Position numbers and translations under genes: made by a program. From Antricoccus suffuscus (GTDB taxonomy: Bacteria > Actinomycetota > Actinomycetes > Mycobacteriales > Antricoccaceae), in the NCBI RefSeq assembly GCF_003003235.1, contig NZ_PVUE01000005.1, positions 124,001-188,000 of the forward strand: 64,000 nt of DNA. Reading direction: 5' to 3'. Below the pieces are notes generated by a model that was not told where the DNA came from, did no database searches, and worked only from the letters and a program-made list of their open reading frames with translations. Positions within the stretch are counted from its first letter, which is position 1, and every line of letters starts with the position of its first letter. Positions 9,253-16,824 of this stretch are shown piece by piece.

Positions 9253-10347
9253 TCATCCCGCGACAGGCAGCCCCACGGCAAGCTTGTCGAATTCATCTGC
9301 CTCGTCCTGCGGACGAATTGGTGCACCGCCGGCAGCGAGGCTCTCACCGACCGCGTTGAGCACCGAGAGTACGCGTACGCCGGCGTCGCCATCCGTCACC
9401 GGGGCGCGCTTGCCACGAATCGAATCAGCGAACTCCGCGACCATGTTGGAGAGCGCCTCACGCTCCGGAAGCGCCGGAACGGTGATGTCGCCGAGCCGGT
9501 AGGAAACCGACGTCGCCTTGCGGGCTTCGGGGTCCAGTCCGTCAATAGCCTGGGTCGTCAGATCGACACCGCGGTCGTGGATAGATATCCGCTGCTGCGG
9601 GTTGAGGTCGTCCCAGACCAGTGTGCGGCGGCTTCCGCCGACGACCATCTGGCGGATCTTGGTTGGCGACAGCCAGTTGACGTTGACGTGGGCGATCCCA
9701 CCCGATGCGAGCGGCATCGTCAGGTACCCGACACACGCCTTGCCCGCGCCAAGTGGGTCAGAGCCGTTGGCCGACACTGCCTCAGGACGAAGCCCGCCCG
9801 GAAGAATGAAATCCAGGATCGACAGATCGTGCGGTGCAAGGTCCCAGAAGACGTCGACGTCGGGCTGGATCAGACCAAGGTTAATGCGTACCGAGTCGAT
9901 GTACAAAATGTCGCCGAGCTCGCCACTTGCCACTACATCGCGGATATATTTGACCGCCGGCGTGTAGCAGTAGGTGTGATCGGTCATCAATACGAGTCCC
10001 GCTTCACGCGCTGCGTTGACCATCGCGATAGCCGACTCCATCGTGTCCGCGAGCGGCTTCTCTACGAGTACATGCTTGCCGGCCGCCAGCGCTGCAAGCG
10101 CGATCGGCGCGTGCGTATGCGCCGGTGTGGCGATCGCAACGGCATCGACGTCATCGCGCGCCAGTACGGCTTCGAGCGAAGTCTCGATGTCGATAGTTGA
10201 GCGCGCCCCGACGACGCGCTTGGCGCGATCCTCGTCGAGATCGCACACAGCGACAAGATCCCAATCGGAACTGCCACGGAAATTTCTAACTAGATTTGGA
10301 CCCCAATAGCCCGCGCCAATTACGGCGGCCCCCACAGCCTGAGACAT
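9253..10347 (-). CDS. Gfo/Idh/MocA oxidoreductase, WlbA/WbpB-like sugar dehydrogenase
   Basis: NAD(P)-dependent dehydrogenase of 364 residues: AAVIGAGYWGPNLVRNF is the dinucleotide loop, EKPLADT the conserved lysine motif, and VFWDLAPHDLSILDF carries the catalytic-region histidine. The GYWGPNLVRNF start and the APHD motif match WlbA/WbpB enzymes, which oxidise C3 of UDP-GlcNAc uronate before transamination. The 3-N-acetyltransferase partner (WlbB/WbpD type) lies divergently at 10596. First gene of the minus-strand glycan operon, with a 248-bp shared upstream region. Substrate is inferred from family and neighbours; other sugar dehydrogenases of the family look similar. Confidence 0.85.
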   Translation of the reverse strand: MSQAVGAAVIGAGYWGPNLVRNFRGSSDWDLVAVCDLDEDRAKRVVGARSTIDIETSLEAVLARDDVDAVAIATPAHTHAPIALAALAAGKHVLVEKPLADTMESAIAMVNAAREAGLVLMTDHTYCYTPAVKYIRDVVASGELGDILYIDSVRINLGLIQPDVDVFWDLAPHDLSILDFILPGGLRPEAVSANGSDPLGAGKACVGYLTMPLASGGIAHVNVNWLSPTKIRQMVVGGSRRTLVWDDLNPQQRISIHDRGVDLTTQAIDGLDPEARKATSVSYRLGDITVPALPEREALSNMVAEFADSIRGKRAPVTDGDAGVRVLSVLNAVGESLAAGGAPIRPQDEADEFDKLAVGLPVAG

Positions 10348-10524
10348 TATTCAACTTTCTACTCACTCGGTCCGCCCCCGGACCGATCCCCCGTTAATGA
10401 CCTCACTGTACAAGCCAAGGGCGATCCTGTCTGCAGGTCAGGAAAGATAAATACACCACCTCACCTGCATTCAACGTAAAAACGCCGTGGGCCTGCCGCC
10501 CGCGGACCTGTCGTGTTGTCCAGT

Positions 10525-10578
10525 ACCGTGGTTCCACTGCGGGATCTAGACCGTCTGCTATCGACGGTCGACCACGGT
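10525..10578 (+). promoter_or_regulatory. Nested inverted repeats in the leader of the WbpD-like gene
   Basis: Two inverted repeats are nested: outer arms ACCGTGG (10525-10531) and CCACGGT (10572-10578), inner arms GACCGTC (10549-10555) and GACGGTC (10563-10569). The structure ends 17 bp before the ATG at 10596 and would occlude little of the GGGGCGAC ribosome site. It lies in the 248-bp divergent region between the oxidoreductase and acetyltransferase genes. It may be an operator or an RNA leader fold; no riboswitch family was recognised. Confidence 0.45.
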
Positions 10579-10595
10579 CAGACAGGGGCGACGAA

Positions 10596-11192
10596 ATGAA
10601 AATGAATTCAATCGCGAATTCATTAGAAGCTGTGTATGTGCACCCAAACGGCCTTTGCGAGAGCGACGATGTCGGTCCCGGTACGCGAATCTGGGCATTC
10701 GCGCACGTCTTGCGGGGTGCGCGCGTTGGAGCCGACTGCAATATTTGTGACGGAGCGTTCGTCGAAGGACGGGCTGTGGTCGGCGATCGCGTTACGGTCA
10801 AGAACCAAGTACTGGTTTTCGACGGCGTGACGATCGAAGACGACGTATTCCTCGGGCCGGGCGTGGTGTTTACCAACGACCTGAAACCAAGAGCACACAT
10901 AAAACGTGGTCCCGAATCGCTGCTTTCGACAACGGTGCGGCGCGGTGTCACGCTCGGCGCCGGCGTAGTAGTCGTGTGCGGCACTACTATTGGCGATCAC
11001 GCATTCGTGGGAGCCGGGACAGTCGTTGTTAAAGACGTCCCAGACCATGGCTTCGTCGTCGGAAATCCTGGCAGGCTCGTTGGTTGGGTGTGTGTTTGTG
11101 GCGAACGACTACCGACGGAGTTACGTTGCGAGTGCGGACGCGAATACCGGACAACGGACTCGGGCCTACGTGAGTTGTCGACCCAGCCCTAG
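10596..11192 (+). CDS. WbpD/WlbB-like sugar N-acetyltransferase with Cys-rich tail
   Basis: Left-handed beta-helix acetyltransferase of 198 residues. VHPNGLCESDDVGPGTRIWAF followed by CNICDGAFVEG and EDDVFLGPGVVFTND closely follow the WbpD/WlbB family, which acetylates the 3-amino group of UDP-2-acetamido-3-amino uronates with acetyl-CoA. After the VVGNPGRLVGW end of the helix there is a tail with two CxCG pairs (VCVCGERL, RCECGREY) that looks like a small zinc ribbon. ATG at 10596 follows GGGGCGAC. Its 3' end overlaps the convergent hydrolase gene by 27 bp. It pairs with the WlbA-like dehydrogenase, but the UDP-GlcNAc 6-dehydrogenase of the complete pathway is not in the window. Confidence 0.88.
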   Translation: MKMNSIANSLEAVYVHPNGLCESDDVGPGTRIWAFAHVLRGARVGADCNICDGAFVEGRAVVGDRVTVKNQVLVFDGVTIEDDVFLGPGVVFTNDLKPRAHIKRGPESLLSTTVRRGVTLGAGVVVVCGTTIGDHAFVGAGTVVVKDVPDHGFVVGNPGRLVGWVCVCGERLPTELRCECGREYRTTDSGLRELSTQP

Positions 11193-12884
11193 CTGCTTCC
11201 GATAACTATCCGGAGCATCCTGCTCGGGTACCCCTTCCGGACGAACGGGGAACCGGCTAAGGAGGTCTGCACTAATTGCAGACATCGCGCAGTTCTGCCC
11301 TTCCTGTGTCATCAACGGATGATCAATCTCGGCAGATCTGAGCATCCGGTACCTGCCAGACCGTCTCATTCGCCACGTGTGGAATGCCGTCCAGTAAGCG
11401 CTCTCCGTGAAATGGCGGCCATCGTTCGGGCTCACAACGAGGATTACATCCGTTCCCTTCCGAGTAAGCGCAGAAACGGCGGCCATAGGCGCATTCCAGA
11501 CGGTTACCTGCCGATACATGCGCCACAATAAGGCTGCCAGCCGCGGTCGCGCCGCATAGAGCCGCAGTATTGGGGCGATCGGCGGCCGCGCGGCGACTCG
11601 ACGCGAATCGTGTAAATCGGACGCTTTACTCGTCACGGTCGCATGCAGGATCACATTAATCGCGTAGATGGCAGCAACGTGCTCTTGGAAGGCCGTTTCC
11701 ATGGCACTGTAGGCACCCGAACATAGCGAGATCAGCACCACCGGCGACCCCGCCAACTCTTCCGAGCGCAACGCTTCGGGCATGTCGCCCAACCACTCGC
11801 GCGCATAAAGGACACCAAACCGCTGACCCTCGTGACACGGACTGTCGCCCGCTCCACTCTGGTCCATACGCAGTACGCGGAACCCTTGCACTGCCCACAA
11901 TCGCGCGTAATCAACCCACCTGCGGCCCGGCCCAACATGGCGATCATTAGCGACGTTAATCAGTACGACGGTCGGTGCGCGACGCAATCTTGCTGGCTCG
12001 GTAACGACGCCAAACAACCCGATGCGGCCTAGCGAAACCACTCTCTCGGTGAGCAGCCGACCTTCCTCGTCCGCTGACAGGGTCAGCTTTTGTGTGAGCC
12101 TCGCTCGGAGATGCTGCGGTGGATGGCGGGCGATCTCCTGCAGCCAAAGCACAATCCGACCGAGCGACTCCATAGGCACCGCGTTATCTGTCATCGGCAG
12201 GTCGAGCAGGTCCTCTTGACCGACAGCTGGGCCCCATTCGGTGTCACCTCCGTCGAGCCGCCTGCGCAACGCGCGCGGCGTTGGTCGATCATCTCGGGTG
12301 AGTACCAGCAGGCGCGAGGCAATGTCCCCGGGCGGAAGACTTGCCACTGACAGCTCGCGCATGTCGCGGCTGGTATCCGGCGAGTACAGGTAGCCCGGCG
12401 TGTCAGCAGCCCCGGCGGCCGGCTCACGCTGGCTCGGACGGCGCGCCTGTCCCTCACGCAGCAGGCTCTTACCGCCGCATGGATCCCACAGCACCAGGGC
12501 ATCGAGGTCGATCAGCCCGCGTTGTGTAGCGGCCGTGACCAGTGACGCACCAAAGCGCATTCCCACAGCCGCGACCTTGCTTACGCCGATTTCTCGGAGT
12601 GACTCATGTGCCGTCTGAACGCTGCCTATCCATGCCTCCACCCGTCCGGGGTCGGTCCAACTGCCCATCGAGTCGCCCGTGCCGTGGTAGTCGAATCTCA
12701 AGGAAGCAATGCCCTGAGTCGCGAGGGCATAGGCCAATTCCCGAAAGGTCTCATGGGCGTTATGTTCTTCTTCGCCGACCGATGCGCAAAGCAACACGCC
12801 CAAAGACGCCTCTTCGGTGTCTGGCACGCAAAGCCACCCGAACAGGGCACGATCAGGTGGTCCGAACCATCCTGGGCTATCCAC
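11166..12884 (-). CDS. Tandem alpha/beta-hydrolase protein, exosortase-associated-hydrolase-like
   Basis: A 572-residue protein with two alpha/beta-hydrolase units. The first (1-250) has LRFDYHGTGDS and an elbow G-M-R110-F-G where hydrolases have GxSxG. The second (280-560) has LRMDQSGAGDS and an elbow S-L-C388-S-G, with a late IDHPL that could hold the catalytic histidine. So the first unit lacks a serine nucleophile and the second may use cysteine. The GxRxG variant recalls hydrolases found beside exosortase/EPS systems. It follows the methyltransferase by 3 bp in a two-gene minus-strand operon divergent from the carrier-protein operon, which suggests acyl transfer or release from the carrier. 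Function is inferred only. Confidence 0.75.
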   Translation of the reverse strand: MDSPGWFGPPDRALFGWLCVPDTEEASLGVLLCASVGEEEHNAHETFRELAYALATQGIASLRFDYHGTGDSMGSWTDPGRVEAWIGSVQTAHESLREIGVSKVAAVGMRFGASLVTAATQRGLIDLDALVLWDPCGGKSLLREGQARRPSQREPAAGAADTPGYLYSPDTSRDMRELSVASLPPGDIASRLLVLTRDDRPTPRALRRRLDGGDTEWGPAVGQEDLLDLPMTDNAVPMESLGRIVLWLQEIARHPPQHLRARLTQKLTLSADEEGRLLTERVVSLGRIGLFGVVTEPARLRRAPTVVLINVANDRHVGPGRRWVDYARLWAVQGFRVLRMDQSGAGDSPCHEGQRFGVLYAREWLGDMPEALRSEELAGSPVVLISLCSGAYSAMETAFQEHVAAIYAINVILHATVTSKASDLHDSRRVAARPPIAPILRLYAARPRLAALLWRMYRQVTVWNAPMAAVSALTRKGTDVILVVSPNDGRHFTESAYWTAFHTWRMRRSGRYRMLRSAEIDHPLMTQEGQNCAMSAISADLLSRFPVRPEGVPEQDAPDSYRKQLGLGRQLT

Positions 12885-12887
12885 ACC

Positions 12888-13748
12888 TCACTCCAACGGC
12901 CGCAGCGAATCGCCTGACATCGGCTTGCGGGCCACTACGTGAAACCACGGCGTGGATGTCTCGGCATGATCAATCTCCATCGTCTCACCCTCACGAGTAA
13001 CCGCGCGGACAAAATCGAAACCGTTATCGACGACTTCGCGACGAGCTTCGATCGCTGTCACATAGTGCACGACCAGGTCCCACTCATGTGTCGGCATCGT
13101 GTCGATCGCCCAACTCCCGTGATCCTCAAACTTCGGTCGTAGTCGACGGACATTCGCAAAACCACGTAGATGTTCGATCGGCCGTTGCGCTAGCCGCGCA
13201 ACAAAACGCGCCGCCTGGTACGGTCCCGGCCGATGTCCATCCTTGCCGACGGGCCCAGGTCCACACTTGTAGAAATTCCCGCTCCGGTTGAGTGTCGAGT
13301 AAACCAGCAAGCCACCGGGCAGGAGCACGCGAAAGAATTCACGCAACGCCTGATTACGACCATCGTGATCCAGGGAGTCGAGGCCCGCGTGGCTAAAGAA
13401 GACCAACGCGAAGTGGTCATCCCGAAAATCAACCAGACTCCGGGCATCGGCAAGCTGGATCCGCTTGTTCGGCAGATTCCGATGGGCCAACTCCACCATC
13501 TCCGGGGTGTAGTCGACCGCCACGTAGTCCCCGCTCAGCAGACCAACGAGCCACGCCGATCGGCCGGCGCCGACACCAACATCGAGTAGCGGCCTCCCCC
13601 TGACCTCATCGGCGATCGAGTGCACGACGAGCCGCTCACCGGGATCGGTCCAGGAGTCAAGCTTGGCGTAGACAGCCGAATCGCGCGTCCAAACGGAACT
13701 GTTGACGTCTCGGGCAATTGCCCGTGGCAATGTCGGATCATTCGTCAT
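12888..13748 (-). CDS. SAM-dependent class I methyltransferase
   Basis: A 286-residue methyltransferase: LLDVGVGAGRSAWLVGLL is the SAM-binding motif I, VAVDYTPEMVELA motif II, and DDHFALVFFSHAGLD with LPGGLLVYSTLN complete the Rossmann fold. I start at MTNDP because GGGGGG lies about 7 bases upstream; the open frame extends to 13805. It is translated 3 bp ahead of the tandem hydrolase. The start is 176 bp from that of the divergent phosphopantetheinyl transferase, so the region between holds both promoters. Substrate is unknown; by context a small molecule or sugar/acyl group handled by the adjoining carrier-protein system. Confidence 0.82.
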   Translation of the reverse strand: MTNDPTLPRAIARDVNSSVWTRDSAVYAKLDSWTDPGERLVVHSIADEVRGRPLLDVGVGAGRSAWLVGLLSGDYVAVDYTPEMVELAHRNLPNKRIQLADARSLVDFRDDHFALVFFSHAGLDSLDHDGRNQALREFFRVLLPGGLLVYSTLNRSGNFYKCGPGPVGKDGHRPGPYQAARFVARLAQRPIEHLRGFANVRRLRPKFEDHGSWAIDTMPTHEWDLVVHYVTAIEARREVVDNGFDFVRAVTREGETMEIDHAETSTPWFHVVARKPMSGDSLRPLE

Positions 13749-13924
13749 ACCAACCCCCCGGAATGGCGTCGGTTCGAGTACCCGCGCAAACGTCACAGCG
13801 AGCACGACGGGACACGCCGAATGTTACGCCGTTTCGGCGGCCGCGCGCGGGGCCACCTGGTCAATCTGAAGTCTTGACACGCCAGGTTTGGCGGAGTCAG
13901 GAAAACGGTTCTAGTGTTCGCCTC

Positions 13925-14359
13925 ATGAGTGAAAGTTGCCGACTTGGATCGGCGCCGTTGGGCTTCGACATCCGAGTCGGCACCGACATCCAAGCCATCG
14001 ACGAAATCGAGCGGTCGATCCGGATGTATGGGGCACGATATCTTTCCCGCCTCTTCACTCCGCATGAAATCGAGAGTTGCGGCCCAGTCGATGCCGCGCC
14101 GAAACTACTAGCGCCCGGGGCCACTGCGCGATTCGCCGCGAAAGAGGCAGCGCTGAAGGTCCTCCGACCCACCGACCGGATCCCAAATTGGCGTGACATC
14201 GAGGTCCAACGTCAACCGGGCGGGTGGTGCGAGCTGAATCTGACAAATGCTGCCAGAGAACTCGCGGCCGAAGGCGGGTTCAGCCAATTTTCGCTATCAA
14301 TAAGTCACGGCTCAACTCACGCCGTCGCGACGGTCATAGGTATACGGTGGCCTGGGTAA
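13925..14359 (+). CDS. AcpS-type 4'-phosphopantetheinyl transferase
   Basis: A 144-residue holo-ACP-synthase-type enzyme that transfers 4'-phosphopantetheine from CoA to a carrier-protein serine. The magnesium ligands are visible: GTDIQAIDEI (Asp21) and RFAAKEAALKVL (Glu74), with RLFTPHEIESC between. The C-terminal SISHGSTHAVATVIG is the usual last strand. The start at MSESCRL fits family length; a longer frame to 13718 has a non-homologous arginine-rich extension. It is the first gene of the plus-strand operon, 84 bp before the carrier protein it most likely primes. A housekeeping acpS is presumably elsewhere. Confidence 0.88.
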   Translation: MSESCRLGSAPLGFDIRVGTDIQAIDEIERSIRMYGARYLSRLFTPHEIESCGPVDAAPKLLAPGATARFAAKEAALKVLRPTDRIPNWRDIEVQRQPGGWCELNLTNAARELAAEGGFSQFSLSISHGSTHAVATVIGIRWPG

Positions 14360-14394
14360 ACCCAAGTCCTGAGGACTGGCTTATGCAGGTACTG

Positions 14395-14413
14395 CTCCTG
14401 GGGAGACCAGGAG
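14395..14413 (+). other. Small hairpin between the PPTase and carrier-protein genes
   Basis: CTCCTGG and CCAGGAG pair around a GGAGA loop in the 84-bp gap. No T-run follows, so it is not a convincing terminator; it may attenuate or separate translation of the PPTase from the more abundant carrier protein. Confidence 0.3.
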
Positions 14414-14443
14414 ACAATTGAAGAGGAAATCGGGGGATTTCTC

Positions 14444-14707
14444 ATGGACCCAATGGACGCGGACGTCCGATCAGTGCTTTCTGCACACGGGCGGCTGCCC
14501 ATCGACGTCGACACGTTATCGGCCGACGCAGATCTATACCGGGCGGGGTTGACGTCGCACGCGAGCGTTAATGTCATGCTCGCGCTTGAAGACACGTTCG
14601 ATGTGGAGTTTCCGGACTCCATGCTCCGCAAGAGCACATTCGAATCCATCACGGCCATCACCGCCGCGCTCACCCAACTCGGGGCCGCAACCCCGTCGCG
14701 CGTGTAG
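14444..14707 (+). CDS. Stand-alone aminoacyl/acyl carrier protein
   Basis: An 87-residue phosphopantetheine-binding carrier protein. The helix-2 motif LYRAGLTSHASVNVMLALED puts the attachment serine at residue 38 and is the form seen in carrier proteins paired with amino acid:[carrier protein] ligases rather than the DSL of fatty-acid ACPs. A GGGGG ribosome site lies about 8 bases before the ATG. It is followed after 9 bp by the dehydrogenase and, two genes on, by its likely ligase. Expected role: to hold an amino acid as a thioester for the flavoenzyme and downstream transfer. Confidence 0.9.
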   Translation: MDPMDADVRSVLSAHGRLPIDVDTLSADADLYRAGLTSHASVNVMLALEDTFDVEFPDSMLRKSTFESITAITAALTQLGAATPSRV

Positions 14708-14716
14708 GCGGCGGCA

Positions 14717-15895
14717 ATGTCCGTGATCTCGGAAGAGCAAGGGACACAGGCGATTCAGCCTATTGTGGCTGCAGCGCAACGCATCGGCGTCGAGGTGGCC
14801 GCGCCGGCCGCCGAGGATGTCGACGCGCGATCCCGATTCCCGCAAGAGGCAATCGATGCGATGCGCGATGCCGGGCTGCTGCGCGCCCTGATTCCCGTTG
14901 AACTGGGCGGGCTCGGCTGCACCTTGAAGGAAGTGGCCTCCGCAGTCACCGAACTCGGGCGGCACTGCTCGTCGGCCGCGATGGTCTACGCCATGCATCA
15001 AATCCAGGTCGCCTGCCTCGTCAGGCATGCGCGTTCGCCGCAACTGCTCGACTTCATCAGAGACGTGGCCGACCGCGGTTTACTGCTCGCCTCCGCGACG
15101 ACCGAAGTCGGGATTGGTGGCGACGTGCGCAGTAGCACCTGCGCGGTGCTGGGTCAGAACGGACAGTTCGAGCTCACGAAGCAGGCACCGGTGATCTCCT
15201 ACGGCCAGTACGCCGATGCCGTGTTGGCCACGGCCCGCCGTGACCCCGAAAGCCCGCCCAACGACCAGGTCCTGGTGGTCTGTCGCCGGGAAAACCTCCA
15301 ACTCGAAGAGAAGTCGAGTTGGGACGCGCTCGGATTCCGCGGCACCTGCAGCCTCGGTTTTATCCTCCGGGCCACCGGTCCGCGCACGGACATCGTCGAT
15401 GACCCGTACGGTGACATCTCCAGCCAGACCATGCTTCCGGTCTCGCACATCCTCTGGTCCTCACTTTGGCTCGGGATCGCGACCGCGGCGAGTGACAAGG
15501 CCCGTAAGTTCGTACAGGCGGCAGCCCGCAAGACACCGGGCACGGTGCCGCCAAATGCGCTACGGCTAGCCGAGCTGACCAACGTACTCAGTCAACTGCA
15601 CCACGTTGTAATCGGCACGCGCACTCGCTACGCCGAGGTCGCCGACGATCCGGACCAGACCACGTCGATCGGATTCGCCGTCTCGATGAATGCACTGAAG
15701 GTCTCCGCATCCACGCTCGTCGTCGACATCGTGCAGCGCGCTTTGCTGATCTGCGGGATGGCCGGCTACGCCAACCACAGCCCGTTCACGCTCGGTCGGC
15801 TCCTGCGAGACGCGTACGGCGCGCAGCTCATGGTCAACAACGACCGGATCAACGCCAACAACGCGCAGTTGCTGCTCGTCGCCCGGGAGTCATAG
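14717..15895 (+). CDS. Acyl-CoA-dehydrogenase-like flavoprotein
   Basis: A 392-residue FAD enzyme of the acyl-CoA dehydrogenase fold: helical N-domain (FPQEAIDAMRDAGLLRALIPVELGGLG), beta middle domain (LASATTEVGIGGDVR, WDALGFRGTCS) and a helical C-domain ending in YANHSPFTLGRLLRDAYGAQLMVNNDR. Immediately downstream of the carrier protein and 2 bp ahead of the amino acid ligase. Enzymes of this fold (PltE/RedW type) oxidise prolyl groups on carrier proteins, so oxidation of an aminoacyl thioester is a reasonable hypothesis. The catalytic base could not be assigned from the sequence alone. Confidence 0.87.
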   Translation: MSVISEEQGTQAIQPIVAAAQRIGVEVAAPAAEDVDARSRFPQEAIDAMRDAGLLRALIPVELGGLGCTLKEVASAVTELGRHCSSAAMVYAMHQIQVACLVRHARSPQLLDFIRDVADRGLLLASATTEVGIGGDVRSSTCAVLGQNGQFELTKQAPVISYGQYADAVLATARRDPESPPNDQVLVVCRRENLQLEEKSSWDALGFRGTCSLGFILRATGPRTDIVDDPYGDISSQTMLPVSHILWSSLWLGIATAASDKARKFVQAAARKTPGTVPPNALRLAELTNVLSQLHHVVIGTRTRYAEVADDPDQTTSIGFAVSMNALKVSASTLVVDIVQRALLICGMAGYANHSPFTLGRLLRDAYGAQLMVNNDRINANNAQLLLVARES

Positions 15896-15897
15896 TC

Positions 15898-16824
15898 ATG
15901 GCCGCGAACGCGACCGATACTCCAACTGCGCAGCTGATATTCCGCGATGAGTTAGTTAATGCTGGAATTTTGGCCCGCTCCGCAGTGGACGGTCTCTATC
16001 ACCGCTCTCGTACGTTCGAAAACATCGTGCGCGGCGTCGAAGCGGCAGCGTCCGCCGCAGGCGAAGGACGCGCCGAGCCGATGCTGTACTTCCCGCCGCT
16101 GATGCCACGCAGCGTGTTCGAGCTGACTGACTACCTCCGCTCTTTTCCGGACTTAATCGGCTCTGTCGACACCTTCGTCGGCTCAGATCGTGACCATGCG
16201 GCGCTTTTACAGGTCGCCGATGAGGGTGGCGACTGGACGCAGGCGCTGACGCCTTCCGAAGTGGTGCTTTGCTCGGCGGCGTGCCACCCGCTCTACCCAA
16301 GTTTGACGGGGGTCATGCCGACGGGCGGGCGCACATTCGAGCTGCAGGGGTACTGCTTCCGGCACGAACCGAGCGTCGACCCGGCGCGGATGCAAAGCTT
16401 CCGGCAGTACGAGTACGTGTACGTCGGTGAACCCGACGGCGCCACCGAACACCGGGACAGTTGGCTGGACCGTGGCCAAGATCTGCTGGGAAGTCTGAAG
16501 CTCCCGGTGGACCGGGTGATCGCCAATGACCCCTTTTTCGGTCGGGTGGGCCGGATGCTCGCGGCGAATCAGAAAGAAACCGCGCTGAAGTTCGAGATCG
16601 TCTGCCCGATCACCTCGGACCAGTCACCGACCGCGATTGCCTCAGCGAACTGCCATCTGGACCATTTCGGGCGCCCGTTCTCCATCACCACCTCGGACGG
16701 CGAACCGGCCCATTCGGCGTGCATCGGCTTCGGTCTTGAACGAATAGCACTGGCGCTGCTGAAGACTCATGGTCTAAACCCAGACCGCTGGCCCTCGGGC
16801 GTGCGAAGCAGGTTATGGCCATGA
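15898..16824 (+). CDS. Amino acid:[carrier protein] ligase (SerRS-like class II aaRS homologue)
   Basis: A 308-residue homologue of the seryl-tRNA-synthetase catalytic core without a tRNA-binding arm. Class II motif 2 is visible as FRHEPSVDPARMQSFRQYEYV (from residue 154) and motif 3 as GFGLERIAL (277-285). Candidate zinc ligands are Cys129 (or Cys125), Glu172 and Cys275. Characterised relatives adenylate glycine or alanine and load it onto a neighbouring carrier protein, not tRNA. The gene follows the dehydrogenase by 2 bp and overlaps DUF1839 by 10 bp. The amino acid selected here is unknown. Confidence 0.92.
   Translation: MAANATDTPTAQLIFRDELVNAGILARSAVDGLYHRSRTFENIVRGVEAAASAAGEGRAEPMLYFPPLMPRSVFELTDYLRSFPDLIGSVDTFVGSDRDHAALLQVADEGGDWTQALTPSEVVLCSAACHPLYPSLTGVMPTGGRTFELQGYCFRHEPSVDPARMQSFRQYEYVYVGEPDGATEHRDSWLDRGQDLLGSLKLPVDRVIANDPFFGRVGRMLAANQKETALKFEIVCPITSDQSPTAIASANCHLDHFGRPFSITTSDGEPAHSACIGFGLERIALALLKTHGLNPDRWPSGVRSRLWP

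Noticed and set aside
13718-13924. N-terminal extension of the phosphopantetheinyl transferase
   Set aside because: The extra 69 residues are arginine- and proline-rich without family similarity. The enzyme domain starts after MSESC and this interval is the divergent promoter region.
13749-13924. Separate small gene between the methyltransferase and PPTase
   Set aside because: Frames present have no ribosome site and low-complexity translations. It is best read as a shared promoter region.
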